In this document: positions 1 through 8,516 of the stretch, piece after piece | Layout: every line of letters starts with the position of its first letter | How positions within the stretch are numbered: position 1 is the first letter of the stretch | NCBI RefSeq assembly: GCF_001677435.1 | Contig: NZ_CP016268.1 | Location: forward strand, 1,229,001 to 1,293,000 | DNA length: 64,000 bases | Direction: 5' to 3' | DNA from: Woeseia oceani | Lineage (GTDB): Bacteria > Pseudomonadota > Gammaproteobacteria > Steroidobacterales > Woeseiaceae | Notes under the pieces: generated by a model | The model's input: only the letters and a program-made list of their open reading frames with translations | Told to the model about the DNA's origin: nothing | Database searches by the model: none | Program-made: the position numbers and the translations under genes

Positions 1-1529
1 ATACGGCCGAGCAGAGCCGCTCGGCGCGGCTTTCGGTGGATGGCGGGACGCGCCGCTCGGCCGGTTTGCTCAGCGTCGCCTGGCAGGAAGCCGGTAATCG
101 GCGGATCGGCGGCGGGGAGCGTATAGCGCCAAGTTCGTTCGAATCCTACAGTTTGCGCGGTGCCTGGCAGCTGCGACCGGCAGACGATCGCAGCTGGTTG
201 TTTGACGCGCAATTCACCCGGCAGCCGGAAACGCCGCGGGTTGATGAGATGGTTCCGGGTTTCGGCCAAACCGAACCGTCATCCGCGGAATTTTATTTCG
301 AGCCGAACGCGCGGCACTTCGCGCACCTCCGGCATACCCGGGACAATGGCCTGTGGTCATCCGACTGGACCATCGACCTTGGCTGGCAGCGCATAGACGA
401 TGATCGCCGCAACCGGGACTTCGGCTCAGACCAGCGTCGTTTTGAAGAGAACAGCAGTGACCTGTTCGGATTGTCCGTCAATGCAAGCCGCGAGTTCGGC
501 AACGCTTCCTGGGTGTACGGTGCCGAGCTCTACCACGACGAAGTACGCAGCGCGCGGCTGGAACGCGATATCAACACGGGTGACGTGACGGTGCTGCAAT
601 CCCGCTTCCCGGATGGCGCCAAAGTGGATCAGGCCGCGGTGTTTGCCAACGTCTCCCACGATGCAGGCACGCGACACACGCTGTCAGGTGGACTGCGCTT
701 CAGCCAGGTGGACATAGACCTGCCAGCGACCACGCTTTCGCCGGCTGCGGCGATTGGCATCAACGACTTCAGTGCCGATACCGGCTGGGTATTCCGGCTG
801 AACGACAGTACCCGCATCGCAGCGAACATAGGTTACGGCTTCCGCGCGCCGAACGTATTTGACCTGGGTACGCTGGGAGACAGGCCGGGCAATCGTTTCA
901 ATATTCCGAATCCGACGCTGGAGTCGGAGCGGGTGTTGCAGTACGACATCGGTCTGCGCCGGCAAACCGATAACTGGTCAGCAGAGCTGGTTGTTTATCA
1001 GCTGGACTACACGGACCGCATACAGTCCATGCTGACCGGTGAGGTAACTACTGACGGGCGTGAGATCGTGCAAAGCCGCAATATCGGTCGCGCTGAAGTC
1101 TACGGGTTTGAGGCCGGATTGAACTGGCACCCGGCGGGCGCGTTGTCGGCAGAGTTTCTGCTGAATCACACCCGCGGTGAACAACGGGAAAGTGACGGCA
1201 GCGTGGTGGCGGGTGATCGAATGCCGCCATTGAACGGTCGCGCAAGCGTGTATTGGGAAATCAACGATGCCTTCACGCTGAAGAGTTCGCTGGTCTTCGC
1301 CGATGCGCAACGCCGCCTGAGCCCGCGCGATGTGGGTGATACGCGGATCAACCCATTCGGCACTGATGGCTGGAGTACGGCCGGCGTGGCCATCACCTGG
1401 CGTCGCGACCCAATCTGGACTATTGATGCCGGTGTCGAAAACGTACTGGATGAAAACTACCGCGTGCACGGCTCCGGTATCGACGCGCCGGGCATCAATG
1501 TCTTCCTGAATGCGAATGCCGTTTGGTAG
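1..1529 (+). CDS. TonB-dependent outer-membrane receptor, C-terminal part
   Basis: This is the beta-barrel part of a TonB-dependent receptor, which takes up a scarce ligand such as a cobalamin-like compound or siderophore across the outer membrane. The frame is open from base 3, so the N-terminus (signal peptide, TonB box, plug) lies left of the window. Alternating hydrophobic strands run throughout. A GYGFRAPNVFDLG stretch followed by NPTLESE is the usual receptor signature, and ENVLDENYRVHGSGI is the typical last-strand region. The protein ends in Trp rather than the more common Phe. The BtuB-like barrel type is an impression; the ligand cannot be inferred. Confidence 0.85.
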   Translation, partial: TAEQSRSARLSVDGGTRRSAGLLSVAWQEAGNRRIGGGERIAPSSFESYSLRGAWQLRPADDRSWLFDAQFTRQPETPRVDEMVPGFGQTEPSSAEFYFEPNARHFAHLRHTRDNGLWSSDWTIDLGWQRIDDDRRNRDFGSDQRRFEENSSDLFGLSVNASREFGNASWVYGAELYHDEVRSARLERDINTGDVTVLQSRFPDGAKVDQAAVFANVSHDAGTRHTLSGGLRFSQVDIDLPATTLSPAAAIGINDFSADTGWVFRLNDSTRIAANIGYGFRAPNVFDLGTLGDRPGNRFNIPNPTLESERVLQYDIGLRRQTDNWSAELVVYQLDYTDRIQSMLTGEVTTDGREIVQSRNIGRAEVYGFEAGLNWHPAGALSAEFLLNHTRGEQRESDGSVVAGDRMPPLNGRASVYWEINDAFTLKSSLVFADAQRRLSPRDVGDTRINPFGTDGWSTAGVAITWRRDPIWTIDAGVENVLDENYRVHGSGIDAPGINVFLNANAVW

Positions 1530-1561
1530 TGCTTGAGGGGCGCTGAACCGCTGTTGTTCGT

Positions 1562-2128
1562 TCAGATATCGAGGTCACGAAAGACGATCGGGCCCATGTT
1601 AGCCGGTTTTGCTGCGCGGCAGCCAGCATAGAACGAGCGAATCTCAGCCATGACCTCTTCTGTCGGCCGGCTGGACATGAGTTGCGGCCCGATGCCGGCG
1701 CATTTTTTCTCGTAATCAACAAATGTCATGATGATGGGCACGTCGGCCGCGCGCGCAATACGCAGGAACCCTGTTCGCCAGTAAGGTCGCCACTTGCGGG
1801 TGCCTTCGGGCGCCAAGGCCAGCAAGAACTCGTCGTTCTCCGCAAACAGCGCAACCAGCCGGTCGACGTTGGCACCTTGTTTGCCGCGTTCGACGGGTAT
1901 CGCGCCGAGTCGGGTGAGGACTGCACCCAGCGGCCACCAGAACAGCGTGTGTTTGGCGAAAAACCGCAAGCGGATGCCGAGTGCGATCTTGCAAACAATC
2001 AGCCAGAAGCCGTCCCAGTTCGAGGTATGGGGCGCGGCAATCAGCACGGCTTTCTTCGTTGCCGGGATTTCGCCGACCAGGGTCCAGCCAGAAACTCGCA
2101 GCACGGCTTTCGCCAAGCGTTGCATCAT
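1562..2128 (-). CDS. lysophospholipid acyltransferase family protein
   Basis: A short (188 residues) PlsC-type acyltransferase, expected to acylate a lysophospholipid or related acceptor at the inner membrane. The HX4D catalytic motif is visible as HTSNWD (His34, Asp39), and a second block APEGTRKW near residue 108 matches the EGTR glycerophosphate-binding motif. The protein has essentially only the catalytic domain and no long N-terminal membrane anchor, as in the compact family members related to 1-acylglycerol-3-phosphate acyltransferases. It converges on the TonB receptor, with 32 bp between the two stop codons. Two adjacent ATGs are possible starts. The substrate is unknown. Confidence 0.85.
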   Translation of the reverse strand: MMQRLAKAVLRVSGWTLVGEIPATKKAVLIAAPHTSNWDGFWLIVCKIALGIRLRFFAKHTLFWWPLGAVLTRLGAIPVERGKQGANVDRLVALFAENDEFLLALAPEGTRKWRPYWRTGFLRIARAADVPIIMTFVDYEKKCAGIGPQLMSSRPTEEVMAEIRSFYAGCRAAKPANMGPIVFRDLDI

Positions 2129-2290
2129 CAGATTTACTCAAGGTGGTCAGCGACGCCGTGCGCAATGGCGTCTGTGAATACCCGAGCGTAATGGCAGCCG
2201 CGCGTTGACGCAAAGGCCAGGCTCAAAGTTCGTGATCCAGGTCGGCAAAATCGTGCCTATGTTGGCTTTGAGCGAGCAGGGGGTACCGAA

Positions 2291-2854
2291 CTACAGTGGC
2301 CAGTGTTCGCTACGGCAGCGCTTCGGCGTGAAAGGTGCGAACAGTCCCATCATGAACAGCGCAATACGCCCGCCCATCGTGGGTTTGCCGGTTTCGACCA
2401 GTGCCTTGAGGTTCGTGGTGATGAACGTGCCGCCTTGCGTCATGTACTTCTCGGACTTACTGCCGGCCGCAACGTTTTCATTGATCAACGTGAACTCGGT
2501 GCCGCCATCGACTTCCTTCAGGCGGTAGCGAACCACACACGGTGGGTCATCAAGGGACGTGAACCTGAAGGTGTGTGCATAGCGGTAGGGTGGTTCGAAC
2601 TCCAGTACTTCGCCGACAACCGAGGTGTACTTGCCATCTTTAGAACGCATTCGTACAGGCGCGCCTTCTTTCAGCCCCGATGTATCGCAGACCGAGTTGA
2701 AGAAGAACGGCAGGATGGCGTCGGTGCGGGTCAGTTCAGCCCAAACCTTGTGGATTGGCGCACGTATGGTCACGCGAAAGAACGTCTGGTCAGCATTGGC
2801 TTCCGTGTCCTCCGGCATGGCCGGAGAAGTGGCTTGGCTGGATGGCTCGTTCAT
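2291..2854 (-). CDS. SRPBCC / AHSA1-type domain protein
   Basis: A START/Bet v1-like (SRPBCC) ligand-binding-fold protein of 187 residues. The N-terminal 20 residues are a polar leader. The domain begins at FFRVTIRAPIHKVWAEL and runs through the beta strands FEPPYRYAHTFRFTS and GGTEFTLINENV to a long C-terminal helix (LKALVETGKP). It is the third gene of a minus-strand operon behind an ArsR-type repressor and a DUF4287 protein. ArsR-SRPBCC pairing is very common, and such SRPBCC proteins probably bind a small hydrophobic molecule. The C-terminal tail, rich in Arg, Cys and Trp, looks non-conserved. No enzymatic role can be assigned. Confidence 0.8.
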   Translation of the reverse strand: MNEPSSQATSPAMPEDTEANADQTFFRVTIRAPIHKVWAELTRTDAILPFFFNSVCDTSGLKEGAPVRMRSKDGKYTSVVGEVLEFEPPYRYAHTFRFTSLDDPPCVVRYRLKEVDGGTEFTLINENVAAGSKSEKYMTQGGTFITTNLKALVETGKPTMGGRIALFMMGLFAPFTPKRCRSEHWPL

Positions 2855-2880
2855 GTTGGCTCCCCTTTAAGCGATGTTGG

Positions 2881-3441
2881 TCAGGCCCGTTCGTAAGCTT
2901 TTTTCAGCCAGGCCTTGAGTTCTGCATTCACTTCGCTTTTTTTGGTCAGGCGGACGCGGTGACTGACCATGGCGTTGAAACTGCCGGAATTTTCCAGACG
3001 GCCGCTGGCGGGCTCACCTTTCAGATTGATGCCAAGGTCCACGCGATCTTTGGTCGAGGCTTGAATCAGTGCGAACTGTTTCTTGCGCCGGTAACTCACG
3101 CAGGTTTTTTTCGGTGAAATTTCCACGTCCTTGCCCAACTTGCTGACCATGGCAGTGACCGCGTCGTAAATGGGCTTCAAGCCGGCTTTGGCAGCGGCGT
3201 ATTGCGCGCTGATCAGGTCATCAATGTCGCTACTGCTGCCTTTCGCCAGGTGCTTGTGTGCAATGAGATTGGCAAAGCCGTGACCAATCCCGAATTCTTT
3301 TTTCAGCTGCGTGACTATCTGACCGTGTTTCTCCAGGCCGGTCTTGTCGACTATCTTCAGCCACTCGGCCAGCGGCTTGCCGGTTTTCTCCGGCATGTTT
3401 GCGATCATGGATTGGGCCATTTCTTCGGGTGATTTCGGCAT
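2881..3441 (-). CDS. DUF4287 / DUF5655 domain protein
   Basis: A 186-residue cytoplasmic protein. Residues 1-70 match the DUF4287 pattern (SPEEMAQSMIANMPEKTGK, then EWLKIV and the HGFANLIAH region). The C-terminal half (from about residue 85: LKPIYDAVTAMVSKLG, then ISPKKTCVSYRRKKQFALI) resembles DUF5655, a small alpha/beta domain of unknown function. A strong GGGGGT ribosome-binding site precedes the ATG. It sits between an ArsR-type regulator and an SRPBCC gene on the same strand, with 14 bp and 26 bp gaps, so the three are probably co-transcribed. Proteins of this type often travel with AHSA1/ArsR cassettes. Function unknown. Confidence 0.75.
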   Translation of the reverse strand: MPKSPEEMAQSMIANMPEKTGKPLAEWLKIVDKTGLEKHGQIVTQLKKEFGIGHGFANLIAHKHLAKGSSSDIDDLISAQYAAAKAGLKPIYDAVTAMVSKLGKDVEISPKKTCVSYRRKKQFALIQASTKDRVDLGINLKGEPASGRLENSGSFNAMVSHRVRLTKKSEVNAELKAWLKKAYERA

Positions 3442-3455
3442 GGTCTACCCCCGGG

Positions 3456-3782
3456 TCAGGATGCTCCTTCAAGACGGTACTTGAAGGCGGTCAGTTTGCC
3501 GGCCCAAAGCGAGCTGAATTCGCTGGTCCAGCGTTCGTGAATCATCTGGATAGGTACCGTGTTGAAATACAGGCAACGGTGCCGACCCTTTTTCTCCGAG
3601 ATCAGCAAGCCCGCTGTCTCTAGAATATTGAGGTGTTTCATAACGGCAATACGGCTGACGTCGAAATGCCGGCAGACGTCGGCCACGCTGCAGCCAGGCT
3701 GGTCGCGCACGATATCGAGCATCTCGCGCCGCGCCGCTGAGGCCAGTGCCTGGAATACCTTGTCCATTGATTCGGGCTTCAT
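3456..3782 (-). CDS. ArsR-family winged-helix repressor
   Basis: A 108-residue winged-helix regulator. The core MDKVFQALASAARREMLDIV, followed by CSVADVCRHFDVSRIAVMKH, is the ArsR-type HTH; the metal-binding Cys box of true arsenic sensors is absent. It belongs to the subgroup found upstream of SRPBCC/AHSA1 genes, so it probably represses its own three-gene operon. A palindrome GTAACC-N4-GGTTAC ends only 2 bp before this ATG, leaving no room for a ribosome-binding site. The mRNA may therefore be leaderless, or translation may begin at the internal Met (base 3767), where family similarity starts. Confidence 0.85.
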   Translation of the reverse strand: MKPESMDKVFQALASAARREMLDIVRDQPGCSVADVCRHFDVSRIAVMKHLNILETAGLLISEKKGRHRCLYFNTVPIQMIHERWTSEFSSLWAGKLTAFKYRLEGAS

Positions 3783-3784
3783 AA

Positions 3785-3800
3785 GTAACCAATAGGTTAC
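3785..3800. promoter_or_regulatory. palindromic operator of the ArsR-type repressor
   Basis: A perfect inverted repeat, GTAACC AATA GGTTAC, lies immediately upstream of the ArsR start codon and between the divergent ArsR and metallo-hydrolase genes. Position and symmetry fit an autoregulatory operator for a dimeric winged-helix repressor. Which promoter it covers is inferred. Confidence 0.65.
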
Positions 3801-3905
3801 CTAATTTCCGATGTCTGTCAAGCGTGAATTCCCGGGCTTGGATCAACGGCTTGTCATTCTGCTAGAGTCGATGCCTCGTTCGGCAATGAACGCCCGGGGG
3901 AAAGC

Positions 3906-4886
3906 ATGCGAAGCGCATCAATCAGTTTGGTATGGCTGTTGCTGGCGGCGTGCGGCGCTGAAGCACCGCAAAATACAGTGGCGGTTGATAATGAGCAGGT
4001 ACAGAACCGCGGCGCCAACAAGGACAATTGGTGGGATGCGTTGCCGCGCAAGGAGTGGTCGGCATTTGCTCGCGTGCCGCAGGAGCAGGACTGGTTCGAA
4101 GTGTACAGCGTCTCCGACGGGGTCTACGCGATCTACGAACCGGGACAGTTTGAAGAAGTCATTTCGTTCCTGATTGTCGGTGACGAACGCGCCCTGCTGT
4201 TCGACACCGGTCTCGGTATCGGCGACATGCGCAAGGTCGTGGAAGGACTGACTGAGCTCGACATCGTTGTTCTTAACTCGCACACCCATTACGACCACAC
4301 AGGTGGCAATTATCAGTTCGATACGGTGTACGCGACGGCGACGGATTACTCGCGAAAACGTTCGGCTGGCAGCGCACCGGAGGACGTAGCCGGATTTTTT
4401 ACCGAGGGCTGGGTCTGGAAGCCGTTGCCGGAAGGCCTGGACGTGAATACTTTTCGCTCCGAGCCGTTCGCCATCAGCAAGACAGTGGCCGATGGTGAGT
4501 TGATCGAACTGGGCGGGCGCACCCTGGAAGTGGTGATGGTGCCCGGCCATGCGCCGGATGCGTTGTGCCTGCTCGACCGCGAAAACCGCATCATTTTCAC
4601 CGGCGATACTTTCTACCTCGCGTCGTTGTATACCCACCTCGAGGGTTCTGATTTCGATGCTTACGCGACGAGCGCCGCGAAGCTTGCAGCACTGGCAGAT
4701 GCATACGACCTGGCGTTTACAGCCCACAACGTGCCGGTCGTAGACGGCGCTTACCTCACAGCCATGCATGCTGCGTTTCGCGCGATTCAATCGGGTGCTA
4801 TCGATGAGTTCACCGTCACTGACGGTAATCGGGAATATTTCTTCGACGGCTTTTCCATCATCGTAAAAGGCACCAGTCCCGATTAG
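3906..4886 (+). CDS. metallo-beta-lactamase-fold hydrolase, lipoprotein
   Basis: A 326-residue envelope enzyme of the metallo-beta-lactamase fold. A short signal sequence ends in the lipobox LLAAC (Cys16), so it is probably a lipoprotein. The Zn-binding motif HTHYDH lies at residues 126-131 (His126, His128, Asp130, His131), followed by VPGHAPDALCLLD and GDTFYLA, which supply further metal ligands; a late His in the TAHNVPV segment completes the site. The start ATG follows GGGGGA. It is transcribed divergently from the ArsR operon and stands alone. The substrate (lactone, thioester or phosphodiester) cannot be determined. Confidence 0.8.
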   Translation: MRSASISLVWLLLAACGAEAPQNTVAVDNEQVQNRGANKDNWWDALPRKEWSAFARVPQEQDWFEVYSVSDGVYAIYEPGQFEEVISFLIVGDERALLFDTGLGIGDMRKVVEGLTELDIVVLNSHTHYDHTGGNYQFDTVYATATDYSRKRSAGSAPEDVAGFFTEGWVWKPLPEGLDVNTFRSEPFAISKTVADGELIELGGRTLEVVMVPGHAPDALCLLDRENRIIFTGDTFYLASLYTHLEGSDFDAYATSAAKLAALADAYDLAFTAHNVPVVDGAYLTAMHAAFRAIQSGAIDEFTVTDGNREYFFDGFSIIVKGTSPD

Positions 4887-5067
4887 TGCTGCGGCGACTG
4901 CGGTTGCCGGCCCGTTGTCTGCGAGCGGTGGTTAAACATAATCGTTGCAACGCACGGGCTGGCCGGCGTTACGCCAAAGCACGGCGGTTGCCTTGTCAAC
5001 GAACTCCGCGTCTGCGCGTTATTCCCTGCAACAGGTCAGTAAACCGATTCAAGCAGGGAGTACAACC

Positions 5068-5490
5068 ATGATAAGAAACGCACGCAATCCTCGACGACCG
5101 CTGGTCGCCAGCGCTATCACGCTGTTGCTGTCCGCGAGCTTTTTGCTCGCCACTGGCGCAGCCTCCGCAGACACCGGCGATACAGTGGAAAACCGCCTCG
5201 ATAAACGCGGTGACAGAATAGAGCGGCGTCTCGATAAGAAGGGTGACCGCATCGACAATCGCCTGGACAAGAAAGGCGACCGGATAAACTCGCGCCTTGA
5301 TCGCGCCTCAGAGAAAGCGGCCGCAAACGGCAATGACAAAGCGGCGCGTCATCTGGACCGACGTGGCAATCGCATCGACAACAAGCTGGACCGGCGGGGC
5401 GATCGGCTTGATCGCAAACTGGATAAGCGAGGCAGTCGTATTGACGGCCGGCTGGATCGCCGCGGTCAGCGGATCAACCGACGCAATTGA
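5068..5490 (+). CDS. secreted protein of basic 11-residue LDKRGDRI repeats
   Basis: A 140-residue exported protein. Residues 1-34 form a Sec signal peptide (basic start, hydrophobic TLLLSASFLLATG, cleavage near ASA). The mature part is almost entirely an 11-residue repeat of the form xRLDKRGDRIx: three copies (residues 42-74), a 19-residue spacer containing SEKAAANGNDKAA, then four copies (94-137). The period and the fixed Leu/Ile positions suit a helical hendecad (11-residue) structure with dense opposite charges. The start was chosen at the ATG after AGGGAG, just before the signal peptide. A hairpin terminator follows. I recognise no assigned function; such repeats occur in small proteobacterial periplasmic proteins. 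Confidence 0.75.
   Translation: MIRNARNPRRPLVASAITLLLSASFLLATGAASADTGDTVENRLDKRGDRIERRLDKKGDRIDNRLDKKGDRINSRLDRASEKAAANGNDKAARHLDRRGNRIDNKLDRRGDRLDRKLDKRGSRIDGRLDRRGQRINRRN
5191..5478 (+). repeat. 33-bp coding repeats (3 + 4 copies)
   Basis: The DNA encoding the hendecad protein contains seven degenerate 33-bp units, three before and four after a central spacer (about 5290-5346). They stay in frame and differ mainly at third positions, so selection acts on the protein rather than on a DNA structure. Confidence 0.75.
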
Positions 5491-5509
5491 TAGTTACCGT
5501 GAGCAAGAG

Positions 5510-5540
5510 GCCGCCAGCTGTCGGGCTGGCGGCTTTTGTT
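5510..5540 (+). terminator. Rho-independent terminator after the repeat protein
   Basis: GCCGCCAGC and GCTGGCGGC pair around a 6-nt loop, followed by TTTTGTT. It lies 19 bp after the repeat-protein stop and overlaps by two bases the end of the convergent DUF4340 gene. Confidence 0.8.
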
Positions 5541-6609
5541 ATGCGTCGTCGTCACTCGTCAGCAGGTCGGCCCAGCGTTTGACGAACGCTTCGCCTTTAT
5601 AGGAGGGCAGCTTGTAGAGCCAGCCTTGCGCACGCTCGTTGATCTCTGCGGCCAATGCCGCAGCGGTAGCACGTTCGTTCGCAGACGCCTGTTCTTCGGC
5701 GTCAGCACTTGCTGCATCACCATCGCTGTCCGTGGCTTCCTCGCTCGTCGCGGGTTCGACAACACTGGCGGCAAACGCAAACCAGTCTTCGTCGTCGAGC
5801 AGGTAATGCCGCGCGGTAACGGTAAGCCCCGTCGTGCTGGTCAGGATCGTGGTTGTGTCCGCTTCGATATCGGCAGGGGCGGGTTGCACGTCGTCCAGTC
5901 GCAGGGCTTGCAATGCGTTGCCGATACTGTTGGTGGCCGACGGGGAGGTGAGCTCACGGCCTTCCGGCAAGTTGTCCGGCGCCAGCGTACCGTCCGTACG
6001 GGTGAATGACAGTTGTTCGCCATCAGCATGTTCGATCCGTACCGCGTGAATGTCGATCGAGCGAATATCGATGAGGTTGTCGTCCAGCCACTCGGTAGCC
6101 GCGGCCGGAATATCAGGGTCGCGGTCGATCAGCCACGACTGATTGTCGTCAGTCATTCGTACGTAGCGATAGTCTGCCTGTACCGGATTGCCCGCTATGA
6201 GCGAAACCGGCGTGAATGCTTCGCCTGACGCTCCCTTGAGTTCAATCGTGGTGCCTTCGCCATCGCTGGCAAGGCCAAGCTGTTCATGGCGTTCCGGATT
6301 GGCGGTTTTCGCTTCCAGACGACGTGCTTCTGCGAGGTCCAGCAGCGCGCCGCGCAATTTCACAGCATCAGCCGGGTAGTTGCTTTTCTCAACGACCACC
6401 CAGCGCTCATCGGCACGTTCGATGGTGACCGTGTTGTCTCCTTGCCGGACAGTGAGGCTGTGCAATTGATTGAGCTGCGACTTGAGCTCGGGCAGCATCA
6501 ATGCCGATGAACTGCCATTCGTTGTCGATGTGCCTGTCTGCAAAATGATCGCGGCAACAACCAGCAGCCCTGCTGCTATTGCGAGTTTCTTAACCGTAGC
6601 TGTGCGCAT
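5539..6609 (-). CDS. DUF4340 domain-containing membrane-anchored protein
   Basis: A 356-residue protein with one N-terminal transmembrane segment (LAIAAGLLVVAAIIL) and a large extracytoplasmic part carrying the repeated DUF4340 pattern (VTIERADERWVVVEKSNYPAD, then LRGALLDLAEARRLEAKTANPE and a strand repeat near VRIEHADGEQLSFTR). It is the last gene of a four-gene minus-strand operon with a GldG-like protein, an ABC-2 permease and an ATPase, and touches the GldG gene at one base (stop/start overlap at 6609). DUF4340 proteins habitually accompany GldA/F/G-type exporters, so it is probably an accessory subunit. The Ala/Asp/Glu-rich C-terminal stretch (about 290-325) looks disordered. Confidence 0.8.
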   Translation of the reverse strand: MRTATVKKLAIAAGLLVVAAIILQTGTSTTNGSSSALMLPELKSQLNQLHSLTVRQGDNTVTIERADERWVVVEKSNYPADAVKLRGALLDLAEARRLEAKTANPERHEQLGLASDGEGTTIELKGASGEAFTPVSLIAGNPVQADYRYVRMTDDNQSWLIDRDPDIPAAATEWLDDNLIDIRSIDIHAVRIEHADGEQLSFTRTDGTLAPDNLPEGRELTSPSATNSIGNALQALRLDDVQPAPADIEADTTTILTSTTGLTVTARHYLLDDEDWFAFAASVVEPATSEEATDSDGDAASADAEEQASANERATAAALAAEINERAQGWLYKLPSYKGEAFVKRWADLLTSDDDA

Positions 6610-8516
6610 TACCGTGCCCTCCCTTTGCGACGCGCAACCCCCAGCAGTGCAATCAGGGTGATCAGGAATGGCACCAGGCCGATGTTGATGACTTTCAGCG
6701 TAGTGCCCAGCCGTTCAATGCTGCGGTCCAGGTCGCGCCGAACGGCACGCAGGTCGCGGCGAATCTGGCTGCGCTGGTCGATGAACCGGTCGATCTCCTG
6801 CTGTTGTTCATCACTTAACAACAGGTTGCCACTGTCTTCCCGGCTTGCCTGCAGTTCGCCCAGGCGCCGTTCCGTTTCGGACAGTTCATTTTGCAAGCGT
6901 TGTTCAGTTTCCCGGTAGCGTGCATCGGCTTGTACGCGCAGTTCTTCAACGCGGGTAAATGGCCGCGCGAACGTGCCGCGACTGCGTACGGCTATAAGAT
7001 CGGAGCTGCCACTAAGGCTTTCCAGGGCATTCACGACGAATGCGCCATTGCCGGCGAATGCGTTGGCGATCTGCTGACCAAAGAAGCTCTGGATCTGTAC
7101 CCACAGCCGGTCACTCAGCATGTCCACGTCAGCGACTACGATCAGGTTCACGTCCTCACTGGACTCCATCAGCTGGGTTGCAGAGGGCTCCGGCGCTTCA
7201 TCGTCAGCCGCTTGCGGAGGCCCATCGGGAAACGCCGTCTTTAATTTTCCGCTCAGGCGCGCGCCGATGATTCGTGAATTGCCATCGGCCGCGAAACCGT
7301 CTTGCAGGGTGGCCGGGTCGGGCAGGTAGCTGAATCGTGCCGAGGTCGCAGTCGATGAATTGCGACTGCTGGAAATCAGCGGTTCCATTGTCAGTGCACT
7401 GTCGTCGCTGACAGTCAGGTGACCTGCGAGCGCGAGATTGAGCGTGCCGATGTCCGCAACGGTTACATCATCGTTGTTCAGTTGCGCGTCGGAAATGCCG
7501 AGGTACGCAAAGTGCCGGACTGGCGCGCCACCCGGGCCGCCCGATAATTGCAACGCCAGTTGCGCATCGGTGACAACGTCACTGCTGGAGTAGTTGATGC
7601 CCCAGGCTTTGAACAGGGTGGGCAGATCAGAGCTCTGGCCCTGCATGGGCATGCCGGCAGGCATCCCGGCGGGAGTTTCCGGCTGGTCCAGTTCAGCCAC
7701 CGGGTCGACAAAGATTAACGCTTTGCCACCGGCAAGTACGAACTGGTCAATGGCGTACTGGGTTGCTTCGTCAAGCGCTTTCGGTTGCACGATCCACAAC
7801 ACGCCGATGTCGTCGTCGATGCTGGCAAACGAGGTGCCGAGATTGCGGGTCTCGAACAGCTGGCCGGCTTGTTGCCAGACCATCCACGGGCGGGCCATCT
7901 GGCCGCTCGCGGGATCGAAGCCGCCGGTCATGGGTATACCGGAAACCAGGCCGATAACCGGGCGCGCCGGTTCAGCCAGCGTACTCAGCAAACGTGCAAT
8001 GTCGTACTCCAGAAATTCTTCTTTGTCCGGCTGGAAAAACGCGATGGTCTCCTGATCATCCACACTGTTGGTTCCAGCCAGCCCGAAGTAAACGGCATCC
8101 GGCGTATTCGGCAACTGCACAGCCTGCAAGCCGAATTGTGCGGCGCGGTCTTCTTCTTCAGAGAAGGGCTGCGGGTCGATGACCTGCAAACGAACCTTGT
8201 CGCCGGCGATGCTGGCTATCTCCGTGAGCATCTCGCGTACCCGCTGCGCATAGCTGCGCAATGCCGGAATGTTTTCGGTTGCACTGTCGGAGTAATAGAA
8301 ATACAGGTTTATCGGTTCGTCGATTTTGTCGACGATGCGGCGGGTGCCATCGGAGAGTGTGTAAAGGTTGTTTTCGGTAAGGTCTATGCGCCAGCCGCGG
8401 AACAACTCATTGCTGAGAATGACTGCAGCAATAAACGCGACAGCGAGCAAGACCAGGCTGGATGCATTGATACGTCGTTGTGATGTCGTAGTCATGGTCA
8501 GTCTGCCTGCTTCCAT
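6609..8516 (-). CDS. GldG-like ABC transporter auxiliary protein
   Basis: A 635-residue protein with an N-terminal membrane helix (LVLLAVAFIAAVILSNELF), a large periplasmic GldG/Gld-type domain beginning WRIDLTENNLYTLSDGTRRI, a coiled coil at about 530-600 (ETEQRLQNELSETERRLGEL and following), and a C-terminal helix (IGLVPFLITLIALLGVARR) with a basic tail. This is the standard build of the GldG family (formerly DUF4350-like), which pairs with GldA ATPase and GldF permease. It overlaps the upstream permease by 19 bp. The transported substrate is unknown outside Bacteroidetes gliding systems; in Proteobacteria an envelope-related export role is inferred. Confidence 0.85.
   Translation of the reverse strand: MEAGRLTMTTTSQRRINASSLVLLAVAFIAAVILSNELFRGWRIDLTENNLYTLSDGTRRIVDKIDEPINLYFYYSDSATENIPALRSYAQRVREMLTEIASIAGDKVRLQVIDPQPFSEEEDRAAQFGLQAVQLPNTPDAVYFGLAGTNSVDDQETIAFFQPDKEEFLEYDIARLLSTLAEPARPVIGLVSGIPMTGGFDPASGQMARPWMVWQQAGQLFETRNLGTSFASIDDDIGVLWIVQPKALDEATQYAIDQFVLAGGKALIFVDPVAELDQPETPAGMPAGMPMQGQSSDLPTLFKAWGINYSSSDVVTDAQLALQLSGGPGGAPVRHFAYLGISDAQLNNDDVTVADIGTLNLALAGHLTVSDDSALTMEPLISSSRNSSTATSARFSYLPDPATLQDGFAADGNSRIIGARLSGKLKTAFPDGPPQAADDEAPEPSATQLMESSEDVNLIVVADVDMLSDRLWVQIQSFFGQQIANAFAGNGAFVVNALESLSGSSDLIAVRSRGTFARPFTRVEELRVQADARYRETEQRLQNELSETERRLGELQASREDSGNLLLSDEQQQEIDRFIDQRSQIRRDLRAVRRDLDRSIERLGTTLKVINIGLVPFLITLIALLGVARRKGRAR

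Noticed and set aside
3918-4790. 290-codon minus-strand frame over the metallo-hydrolase
   Set aside because: Antisense to a gene with lipobox and HTHYDH motif; the shadow protein shows no recognisable pattern.
5191-5478. CRISPR-like array of 33-bp units
   Set aside because: The units are directly abutting, lack spacers, stay in frame and encode a regular peptide repeat.
7785-8483. 232-codon plus-strand frame over the GldG-like gene
   Set aside because: Antisense to a long conserved gene and without domain features.
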